A stretch of DNA of 64,000 nt from CAWEYO01 sp963813315 (GTDB taxonomy: Bacteria > Pseudomonadota > Alphaproteobacteria > Rhizobiales > Rhizobiaceae): NCBI GenBank assembly GCA_963813315.1, contig CAWEYO010000003.1, forward strand, positions 105,573 through 169,572. Direction: 5' to 3'. Shown here in pieces: positions 26,823 through 34,098 of this stretch. The notes under the pieces were generated by a model. That model did not search any database, was not told where the DNA came from, and saw nothing but the letters and a program-made list of their open reading frames with translations. Each line of letters begins with the position of its first letter. Positions within the stretch are counted from its first letter, which is position 1. A program made the translations under genes and the position numbers.

Positions 26823-28247
26823 TCAAAGCATCTTGCCGGGGTTCATAATGCGCTCGGGATCGAACGCGGCCTTGATCCGTCGCATGAGATCGATGGCAAC
26901 GCCAGGAGCGGTGGCGATCAGTTCATCGCGCTTCAACTGACCAATGCCGTGCTCGGCCGAGATGGAGCCGTGAAGGCTTCTCACCACGTCGTGCACGGCC
27001 CGGTTCATCGTCCGATAGAGGCTGAGAAACGCTTCAGGGTTAGCGCCCACCGGCTGCGAAACATTATAATGCAGATTACCGTCGCCCATGTGGCCGAAGC
27101 AGACGACCCGCGCGTCGGGCGATACTTCGGCGACCGCCTTGCCGGCATGCTCGATGAATTCGGGGATCGACGCCACCGGCACCGAGATATCATGCTTGAT
27201 GGAGACGCCTTCCGGGCGCTGCGCGTCCGGCACGATTTCCCTGATCCGCCAGAAGGCCGACGCCTGGGCGAGATTGGCGGCCACGACCGCATCGCCCGCA
27301 CATCCTGCCTCCAAAGAGGCCGAAAGCACATCTTCGATGAGGGCCTTAGCGTCCTCGGCGGATCGGCTGGACGATATTTCCACCAGCACATGCCAGGGCC
27401 ACTGGTCGGCGAGAGGTGGCACAGTGCCCGCAAAATGCTTTACGGCAAAGCCGAGCGCCCTGTCGGATATCAGCTCGAACGCGGTCAGTGCGCCGCCCGC
27501 CCGGTCGAACGCCAGCATGTAGAGTTCCAGCGCTGCTGCCGGCGACGCCGCCCCGACCCATGCAACCTCCCTGCCCTTCGGCTTCGGAAACAATTTCAGC
27601 ACGGCCGCGGTGATGACGCCCAGCGTGCCCTCGGCACCGACGAAAAGATCCTTCAGATCATAGCCGGTGTTGTCCTTCTTCAGCTTGCGCAAGTCGTCGA
27701 GCACCTCGCCGGTCGGAAGGACGACCTCGACGCCAAGGCAGAGATCGCGGGCATTGCCATAGGCAAGCACTCCGGTGCCGCCGGCATTGGACGAAAGATT
27801 ACCGCCGATCTGGCTCGATCCCTCAGCGGCCAGCGAAAGCGGAAACAGCCGATCCGCCTCATCCGCCGCCTTTTGAAGGGTTGCGAGGACGACGCCCGCC
27901 TCCGCGGTTGCCGTATTCGACAGCGTGTCGATTTCCCGTATGCGGTTGAGCCGCGACAGGGACAATACAATTTCGCGGCCGGAGCGGTCAGGCACCTGAC
28001 CTCCAACCAGCCCTGTATTGCCGCCCTGCGGCACGACCGCAGTCCGCGTCGCGGTCGCGAGCTTCATGATGCGGCTTACTTCATCGACATTTCCGGGCCG
28101 CAGCACCAGCGCCGATTTTCCTGGATAGAGGCGGCGCGGTTCGTTCACGTAGGGTTCGATGTCGGCCTTGGCGCGAAGCGCATGGCGCTCTCCGACAATC
28201 GCGGCGAAACGGTCAAGCAAGGCGGGGTCGGGAAGTAAGGAATCCAT
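26823..28247 (-). CDS. FAD-binding oxidoreductase (D-2-hydroxyacid dehydrogenase-like)
   Basis: 474 residues with an FAD-binding type 4 domain (about 40-215) and a FAD-oxidase C-terminal domain (about 220-470). FAD contacts include VPQGGNTGLVGGQVP near 75 and GGNLSSNAGGTGVLAYGN near 142; metal and substrate residues lie in FGHMGDGNLHYNVSQP and SAEHGIGQLKRDEL. The family includes D-lactate, glycolate (GlcD) and D-2-hydroxyglutarate dehydrogenases; this single-protein form without GlcE/GlcF is closest in layout to the D-2-hydroxyglutarate type. It follows sua5 on the same strand after 119 bases. The open frame fuses with sua5 only by chance. Confidence 0.85.
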   Translation of the reverse strand: MDSLLPDPALLDRFAAIVGERHALRAKADIEPYVNEPRRLYPGKSALVLRPGNVDEVSRIMKLATATRTAVVPQGGNTGLVGGQVPDRSGREIVLSLSRLNRIREIDTLSNTATAEAGVVLATLQKAADEADRLFPLSLAAEGSSQIGGNLSSNAGGTGVLAYGNARDLCLGVEVVLPTGEVLDDLRKLKKDNTGYDLKDLFVGAEGTLGVITAAVLKLFPKPKGREVAWVGAASPAAALELYMLAFDRAGGALTAFELISDRALGFAVKHFAGTVPPLADQWPWHVLVEISSSRSAEDAKALIEDVLSASLEAGCAGDAVVAANLAQASAFWRIREIVPDAQRPEGVSIKHDISVPVASIPEFIEHAGKAVAEVSPDARVVCFGHMGDGNLHYNVSQPVGANPEAFLSLYRTMNRAVHDVVRSLHGSISAEHGIGQLKRDELIATAPGVAIDLMRRIKAAFDPERIMNPGKML

Positions 28248-28366
28248 GTCCCAGCCTAAGACACCGAGCGAAAATTCGCCATGGAGTCGTTCGCCTGAAG
28301 CATCGTGTCGAAAAGTGCGAGCGGATTTCGAATGATACCAGTGGTCTTGGAGTTTGATCCGTCGCC

Positions 28367-29330
28367 CTAAGGCATGTCGCGCGGCGCGGCGGCCCGCGCC
28401 AGCCGGTCGTTGATGGCCTCGCCAAGGCCCTCTCCCGGCACCGGCTCGACCGCAATGGTCGCGGCACCGCTGCGGTCCAGCGACTGCAGGTGAGAGAAGA
28501 GGTTGGCGGCCGCCTCGCGCAGATCGCCGCCGGGCGAAAGGTTGAGCATTGCCGTGGCGCGCTCGGCCCCCAGCGCTCTGGCAGGCCCAAACGCCAGCAA
28601 TGCTTCGCCCGCCGCCACGTCGGTGGCATTGAGCCGGACAGCCGCGCCCGGCGCGTAGTGCGATGCGAGCATGCCCGGCGCAATGACGCCGCGCTTCAGC
28701 TTCGCGAAGAAGCTTTTCGCCGGTCACCGCCTCGATCTCCCCGGCGGCGATGCCACCCGGCCGCAACAGGTGAAGCTGGCCGCCTTCGACCTTGACGATC
28801 GTCGATTCCAGCCCGACCAGCGTGGCCCCGCCATCGACGATCAGCGGTATCCGTTCGCCAAGGTCGGCGGCGACGGCGTCGGCGGTCGTGGCGCTGATTT
28901 TGCCCGAAGAATTGGCGCTGGGCGCGGCCAACGGGCGCCCCAGCCGCGCGATCAGGTCGCCGCCGAACCCTCGCGGCATTCTGAGCGCGATCGTGTCGAG
29001 GCCTGCCGTCACCAAAGGGTGGATGGGAGAAGCCGCGCGCAGAGGCAGCACGAGCGTCAGCGGGCCGGGCCAGAATTCTTGAGCCAGCCGCCGCGACAGC
29101 GGATCGAAGACGGCGATCGTCTCCGCCATGGCCATGTCCGAGACATGCGCGATAAGCGGGTTGAAGCGCGGGCGGCCCTTGGCTTCGAAGATGCGGGCAA
29201 CCGCTGCTCCGTTGATCGCGTCGCCGGCCAGTCCGTACACGGTCTCGGTCGGTATCGCGACGACGTCGCCGCCGGCAAGCAAAGTCAACGCCCGCTCCAG
29301 CGCATCGCCGATTTTGAGAATTTCCGCCAC
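28367..29330 (-). pseudogene. Threonylcarbamoyl-AMP synthase Sua5, interrupted by a +1 frameshift
   Basis: Sua5/TsaC makes threonylcarbamoyl-AMP for the t6A modification of tRNAs. The catalytic YrdC domain is complete in one frame: IPTETVYGLAGDA near residue 25, KGRPRFNPLIAHV near 50, LRMPRGFGG and PLAAPSANSSGKIS. The C-terminal Sua5 domain continues in another frame from about 28705 (RGVIAPGMLASHYAPG), ending at 28367. One extra base near 28703-28712 explains the switch. The GTG at 29330 is the likely start. The remaining YrdC domain alone may suffice, since TsaC proteins lack the second domain. A sequencing error is a real alternative. Confidence 0.8.
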
Positions 29331-29489
29331 GTCAGCCAATCCGATCTTTGAACTCGTGACTATAGAGGCGGCACGGCGGCTGCAAGTCGTCACCACATTC
29401 TTAACGAGTTCGAATGCTAGAACCCGCATCGTAGCGGCATCGATCCCCGCTTGAGTGCGGGACGAATGTCGCAGGGGGCGGGTGTTTGC

Positions 29490-29939
29490 ATGCGTATCGT
29501 CGCCGCGTTTCTGACGTTGGGCTCATTCCTGCCTGGTGCCGCGAACGCAGGATCCATCATCGCGCTGGCACCCGCGGAGCACCTCAATCCCCCTTCGATC
29601 GTAGTTCCCGGTGTGTCCGACGCTTCCCCGTCGACGAAAGCCGCAGCCGCACGGGAGCAGGCATCCGGCTCTTCCATCATCGCATTGGGCTCCGCGAATG
29701 ATGGCAAGGTTTCAGCAATCGCAGACGAAAGCGAGCCGCCCGTGCATCGTCCGACGGTTATCCCGATGGTCATTCGGGGCGGCATAGTCGGCGACGCGTT
29801 CGCGCGAACGGCATCGGCAACTTTGAGCCCAGCACCGCTACCTGCCACAGCGGCCGACGCACCACCCGCGGATCAACCGCAACCCCAAACCTCCGCCCCT
29901 TCACCCATGCCGGAAGGCAAGTCGGCAGACGGCGAGTGA
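29490..29939 (+). CDS. Hypothetical exported protein with repeated SIIAL motif
   Basis: 149 residues. A signal peptide (MRIVAAFLTLGSFLPGAANA) is followed by GSIIALAPAEH and, after about 45 residues, by SSIIALGSAND, so the mature protein starts with two related segments. The C-terminal third is Pro/Ala-rich (PLPATAADAPPADQPQPQ). I recognise no domain. The ATG at 29490 is used because it begins the signal peptide. It is divergent from sua5. The coding case rests on the signal peptide and codon pattern. Confidence 0.5.
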   Translation: MRIVAAFLTLGSFLPGAANAGSIIALAPAEHLNPPSIVVPGVSDASPSTKAAAAREQASGSSIIALGSANDGKVSAIADESEPPVHRPTVIPMVIRGGIVGDAFARTASATLSPAPLPATAADAPPADQPQPQTSAPSPMPEGKSADGE

Positions 29940-29972
29940 ATGTCTTCAAACGAGAACGTGCGGGTTCGTTCT

Positions 29973-30111
29973 AGGGTGCGTTGAGATTCAGGTCAGGCCG
30001 AGCCGAAAATGGCGATCTTCGAGAACCGGCACGCAGCGTACGTTTGGGTACGTGAGAATCGCAGAAGAGCGCCATTTGCAGGCCGGCATCACCTGAATGC
30101 CAACACACCCT
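29973..30111. repeat. Palindromic intergenic repeat, family A copy 1
   Basis: About 139 bases with imperfect terminal inverted repeats: AGGGTGCGTTGAGATTCAGG at the left, and ACCTGAATGCCAACACACCC just inside the right end. The interior carries AGCCGAAAATGGCG, GAGAACCGGCACGCAGCGTA and the small palindrome CGTACG(T)...GTACGTGAG. The right end covers two bases of the glyS stop codon. Related copies are at 41008-41154 and 48897-49051, with a half copy at 47376-47440. Confidence 0.85.
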
Positions 30112-32572
30112 ATCCGGCTATTCTGGAGAAATCGGCAACCTGATCCGTCGCCGCCCGGATGCGGGCGAGGAGCGCCAGCCGGTTGGCGCGGATCGCCTGA
30201 TCCTCATCATTTACGAGAACGCGATCAAAGAATGAATCAACCGGTTCACGCAAAGCGCTAAGCGCCAGCATCGCGCCGGAAAAGTCTTCGTTTTGAATCG
30301 CTTGCGCCGCTTCCTTCTCAGCCTGATTCACCGCCGCGAACAGGCTTTTTTCAGCCTCCTCACGCAGCAGCGCAGGATCAACGGCTTTCGCAATCCACGT
30401 TCCCTTTTTTTCCTCGGCGGCGAGAATGTTCGCCGCACGCTTGGTGCCCGCGAGCAGGTTAGTCCCGTCCTCGCTGTCGAGGAATCTCCCAAGTGCTTCG
30501 ACGCGGCGAACGATCATAAGAAGGTCGTCCGACTCCGGCGTGATCACCGCATCGATCAGGTCATGCCGCGCACCCTGATCGCGGAGATAGACTTTCAGGC
30601 GGTCGTGGAAAAAAGAAATCAGGTCGGAGATAACGGGTGCGGCGCGGTCGGCTGCGTCCCGCCGGAGGCGCCATTCATATCCGGCCAGCGCATTGTCGAG
30701 GTCCTCCTCGCCATCGACATCGCCCGCGTTCAAATTCACCTGCCTCGCCTCAAAGCTTGCAAGGCTGCTTTCGATCTCCCGCTCGTCCAGAAAGGCGCAG
30801 GCGCTGCCAAGGAGCGAGGCCAGTGAGAGCCTTCTTTCGCCGGTGACGGCGATACGGATCACCCCAAGTGCTGCCCGTCTGAGCGCATAGGGGTCCTTCG
30901 AGCCGGTCGGCTTCTCGTCGATCGTCCAGAAGCCCGCTAGCGTATCCAGCTTGTCGGCGAGAGCAACCGACACGGAAACCGGATCGGTTGGCACACGATC
31001 GGACGGGCCTTGCGGCTTGTAGTGTTCTTCGATTGCCGCGGCAACCGAGGGATGCTCACCCTGCAGCAGCGCATATTTGCGTCCCATCGCGCCCTGCAAT
31101 TCAGGAAACTCGCCGACGACTTCGGTCTGCAAATCGGCTTTGGCCAGCACTGCCGCACGCCCGGCAAGTTGGGTGATCTCTCCCCTTGCGGGGGAGATGG
31201 GCGGCAGCCCTGAGGGGGGCAACGTAGAGGATGAACTGTCCCGATTGGCGCCTTCTTGACCCTGAGATGTCAGCAGGGCAGCACCCCCTTCCGCCCTACC
31301 GGGCATCTCATCACCAACGATCGGCGCAAGCTTTTCGGCCAGCTGTCTGATACGCTCCACCCGCTCGCCTTGCGTGCCAAGCCTGGCATGGAAAGTGACG
31401 TTGAGGTGATCGAGTCGGGCCATGCGCTGGTCGAGCGGCTTTGCAAGATCGAGCCCGAACCTCTCGGCCGATACTTTCAGATCATTGAGGTCCGGCAGAT
31501 CGGCCTGGTCGGTTTTCCAGAAATAGAGCGCGTCGGATAGTCTGGCCCGCACGACCTTGCCGTTGCCATGTGCGATCTCCCTGCCGCCGTCCGTGGCCTC
31601 GATGTTTGCAACGAGAATGAAGCGGTTGGAGAGCTTGTCCTCGCCCTTGCGAGGAGGAGCGCACACAAAACACTTCTGGTTAGCGCGGATCGTCAGCCGG
31701 ACGACCTCCGGCGGAATATCCAGAAAATCCTCATCGAACTCGCCCATCAGCACGACCGGCCATTCGACGAGCCCGGCGACTTCCTCCAGCAGGCCCTCGT
31801 CCTCGATCAGTTCCAGACCGCCGGCGAAGGCGAGGTTGCGGGCATCGGAGAGGATGATCTCCTTGCGCCGATCCGCATCGATGATGACCTTCGCCGCTTT
31901 CAGCTTCGCCGCATAGTCATCGAAACGGCGGACCGTGATAACGCCTGGTGCATGGAAACGATGGCCGTAGGTCACATTGCCGGAGCGAACACCATCGACC
32001 TCGAAATCGACCACAACAGGTTCTTCGGTCTCCGGTCCGAAGGTGCAGAGAATCGACTGCAGCGGCCGTACCCAGCGTAACGCATCGCCTCCCTTGCCTT
32101 CAGTCCGGTTGTAGCGCGCTCCCTTCGGTCCTGAGGCTGCGCCCCAGCGCATCGATTTCGGCCACGGGAAGGAGCGGATCACTTCGGGCACCAGTCCAGC
32201 GATGATCTCCTCCGCTGCCTTGCCCGGTTTCGAAATGCTGGCGACGTAAAAATCACCCTTCTTCGGATCAGAATGGACCACGGCTTCGGACACCGACTTC
32301 AGGCCAGCACTTCGCAGAAAGCCCTGAATTGCCTGCTCGGGGGCCTTGGTGCTTGGACCCTTCCGCTCCTCGCGCACGTCCTTCGAGCGCGCGGCAACGC
32401 CGCGAACGTCGAGTGCAAGCCGGCGGGGCGTCCAGTATTCCCGCGCGGCCTCATAGGTTAGTCCGGCCTCGACCAGTCCGTCAGTCACCATCTTCTTCAG
32501 GTCACCCGCCGACTTGCGCTGCATGCGGGCAGGAATCTCTTCAGATCGTAATTCAAGCAGAAGATCAGGCAT
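30110..32572 (-). CDS. glyS: Glycyl-tRNA synthetase beta subunit with in-frame repeat insertion
   Basis: 820 residues, longer than the usual 690-750. It begins MPDLLLELRSEEIPARMQ and contains the tRNA-binding and HD-like core (RANQKCFVC, NRFILVANIEA, HGNGKVVRARLSDALYFW). It works as alpha2beta2 with GlyQ. Residues about 422-470 are not glycyl-tRNA synthetase-like: they read TLPPSGLPPISPARGEI and neighbours, encoded by a hairpin repeat at about 31165-31310 that keeps frame. The C-terminal anticodon-binding part (SFFDRVLVNDEDQAIRANRL) is intact. A second, smaller insertion may lie near residues 145-160 (ASGPKGARYNRTEGKGGD). GGAGAG precedes the ATG. Confidence 0.95.
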   Translation of the reverse strand: MPDLLLELRSEEIPARMQRKSAGDLKKMVTDGLVEAGLTYEAAREYWTPRRLALDVRGVAARSKDVREERKGPSTKAPEQAIQGFLRSAGLKSVSEAVVHSDPKKGDFYVASISKPGKAAEEIIAGLVPEVIRSFPWPKSMRWGAASGPKGARYNRTEGKGGDALRWVRPLQSILCTFGPETEEPVVVDFEVDGVRSGNVTYGHRFHAPGVITVRRFDDYAAKLKAAKVIIDADRRKEIILSDARNLAFAGGLELIEDEGLLEEVAGLVEWPVVLMGEFDEDFLDIPPEVVRLTIRANQKCFVCAPPRKGEDKLSNRFILVANIEATDGGREIAHGNGKVVRARLSDALYFWKTDQADLPDLNDLKVSAERFGLDLAKPLDQRMARLDHLNVTFHARLGTQGERVERIRQLAEKLAPIVGDEMPGRAEGGAALLTSQGQEGANRDSSSSTLPPSGLPPISPARGEITQLAGRAAVLAKADLQTEVVGEFPELQGAMGRKYALLQGEHPSVAAAIEEHYKPQGPSDRVPTDPVSVSVALADKLDTLAGFWTIDEKPTGSKDPYALRRAALGVIRIAVTGERRLSLASLLGSACAFLDEREIESSLASFEARQVNLNAGDVDGEEDLDNALAGYEWRLRRDAADRAAPVISDLISFFHDRLKVYLRDQGARHDLIDAVITPESDDLLMIVRRVEALGRFLDSEDGTNLLAGTKRAANILAAEEKKGTWIAKAVDPALLREEAEKSLFAAVNQAEKEAAQAIQNEDFSGAMLALSALREPVDSFFDRVLVNDEDQAIRANRLALLARIRAATDQVADFSRIAG
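31165..31310. repeat. Hairpin repeat inserted in frame inside glyS
   Basis: The stretch contains a strong hairpin, ATCTCTCCCC then TTGC then GGGGGAGAT (31176-31198), followed by GGGCGGCAGCCCTGAGGGGG. This is the sort of short palindromic repeat seen between genes in Mesorhizobium and relatives (from memory). Here it is translated as about 48 extra residues without a stop and with frame kept on both sides. Confidence 0.75.
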
Positions 32573-32691
32573 CAGAGTCTCTCCGCCCGCATGCCTGTTT
32601 CCTGTTTGCGCGTCCTCGCGCCGATGGCGCTGCGGGCGCGCGGCAACGCAGGAATTTCCTCGGATCGAAGCTCAAGCAGAAGATCAGGCAT
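32572..32691 (-). pseudogene. Duplicated 5' end of glyS (remnant of a second allele)
   Basis: Immediately upstream of glyS a second ATG at 32691 opens MPDLLLELRSEEIPA, identical in protein to the first 15 codons of glyS. At DNA level the two differ at several third or synonymous positions (for example GAG CTT CGA TCC versus GAA TTA CGA TCT). After that the frame turns into unrelated ALPRARSAIGARTRKQET and stops at a TGA that overlaps the true glyS ATG. It looks like a leftover of a diverged glyS start from a recombination event. Confidence 0.75.
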
Positions 32692-32791
32692 GGGAGGTCT
32701 CGCGGCAGGTCCGCTGCGGCAATAGCAACTCAGCCCCGCGCTGTCACCTCCCGTACCGCCTTCGGTCACTTCTCGGAAAATATGATGCAGA

Positions 32792-33742
32792 TCAGGCGCT
32801 CACGGCCAATCCGCCCGCCTCCGTCTTAAGGAAGGCTTCGCCGCAGGCCTTCGCCAGATTGCGCACGCGCAGAATATAGCTCTGCCGCTCTGTCACCGAA
32901 ATTACGCCGCGCGCGTCGAGCAGATTGAACACGTGGCTGGCCTTGATGCACTGATCGTAGGCCGGCAAGACCATTTCATGGTGGACCCGATTGTCCTGCA
33001 CGGCCGGCGCACCCGCAGCCAACAGCGCTTTGCATTCGGCTTCCGCGTCCTCGAAATGCCTTAGCAGAACGGCTGTATTGGCGTGTTCGAAATTGTACCT
33101 GGAATATTCCTGCTCAGCCTGCAGGAACACGTCGCCGTAGGTAACCTTTTCCGCGTCTTCGCGGCCGTTGAAGTTCAGGTCGTAGACGTTGTCCACGCCT
33201 TGCACATACATGGCCAGCCGCTCCAGCCCATAGGTGAGTTCGCCCGAGACCGGAGCGCACTCAATCCCGCAGACCTGCTGAAAATAGGTGAATTGCGAGA
33301 CCTCCATGCCGTCGCACCAGCATTCCCATCCGAGTCCCCAGGCGCCAAGCGTCGGGCTCTCCCAGTCGTCCTCCACAAAGCGGATGTCATGGACGAGCGG
33401 ATTGATCCCGATGGCCTCAAGGGATCCCAGATAAAGCTCCTGCAGGTTCGGCGGGTTCGGCTTCAGGATCACCTGATACTGATAATAGTGCTGCAACCTG
33501 TTCGGGTTCTCGCCGTAGCGGCCGTCCTTGGGCCGGCGGGAGGGCTGCACATAGGCGGCATTCCAGCCTTTCGGACCAAGGGCCCTCAGCGTGGTCGCCG
33601 GATGGAATGTGCCCGCGCCGACCTCCATATCGTAGGGCTGCAGGACAACGCAGCCGTAGGAGGCCCAGTAATTGTGGAGCGTCAGGATCAGCCCCTGAAA
33701 GGAGCGGCTCGGATCCAGATGGGAAGAAAGCGCGGCAGTCAC
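32792..33742 (-). CDS. glyQ: Glycyl-tRNA synthetase alpha subunit
   Basis: 316 residues, standard length. GlyQ carries the class II catalytic core. FQGLILTLHNYWASYGCVVL near residue 15, GAGTFHPATTLRALG, the motif 2 region AYVQPSRRPKDGRYGENPNR and QHYYQYQVILKP are all canonical, as is LGWECWCDGMEVSQFTYFQQ. It is followed by the glyS fragment and glyS, 100 and 219 bases downstream. Confidence 0.97.
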   Translation of the reverse strand: MTAALSSHLDPSRSFQGLILTLHNYWASYGCVVLQPYDMEVGAGTFHPATTLRALGPKGWNAAYVQPSRRPKDGRYGENPNRLQHYYQYQVILKPNPPNLQELYLGSLEAIGINPLVHDIRFVEDDWESPTLGAWGLGWECWCDGMEVSQFTYFQQVCGIECAPVSGELTYGLERLAMYVQGVDNVYDLNFNGREDAEKVTYGDVFLQAEQEYSRYNFEHANTAVLLRHFEDAEAECKALLAAGAPAVQDNRVHHEMVLPAYDQCIKASHVFNLLDARGVISVTERQSYILRVRNLAKACGEAFLKTEAGGLAVSA

Positions 33743-34098
33743 GGCAAGCCTCTGCGGGTCGGGAGGGCAGTCAGCTCATTCATTAGAGCGTCCGCCGCTC
33801 TAGAGCATCGGACCCGAAAGTGGGAACCGGTTTCGGGGAAAATCCGATGCTCAAACAAAGAAATAGAGCAGCGCGGAAAATTCCATGCTCACGCAAAGAG
33901 ATCAGAGCACCGCAGCACTGATTCGCATCGGTGCGTCCGCTGCTCTAGTGCGCGCAGGCGAGGCGGTCAAGGCACCCGCACGAACTACTGAGACCCGCGA
34001 CCCCTGTTCGAGATACGGTCATTTCTGTTGCTGCTCCCGTATCGCCGGGCCAATTAATAGCCACGATGAACCTTCGACGGAAGGTTTCGGTTGCAACC
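33743..34098. repeat. Intergenic repeat region, family D copy 1
   Basis: This 356-base gap upstream of glyQ holds repeat sequence and no gene. Bases about 33795-33850 contain CTAGAGCATCGGACCCGAAA and GTGGGAACCGGTTTCGG, and about 33925-33960 contain CATCGGTGCGTCCGCTGCTC. The same blocks occur in reverse or diverged form at 47625-47710. CCGATGCTC recurs at 33846, making nested inverted arms with GAGCATCGG at 33807. The glyQ promoter must lie in or beyond this element. Confidence 0.7.

Noticed and set aside
26823..29429. 868-codon frame that looks like a Sua5-FAD oxidoreductase fusion
   Set aside because: The middle 140 codons are Arg/Gly-rich shadow sequence over the true Sua5 C-terminal frame. 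It is a frameshifted sua5 followed by a separate gene.
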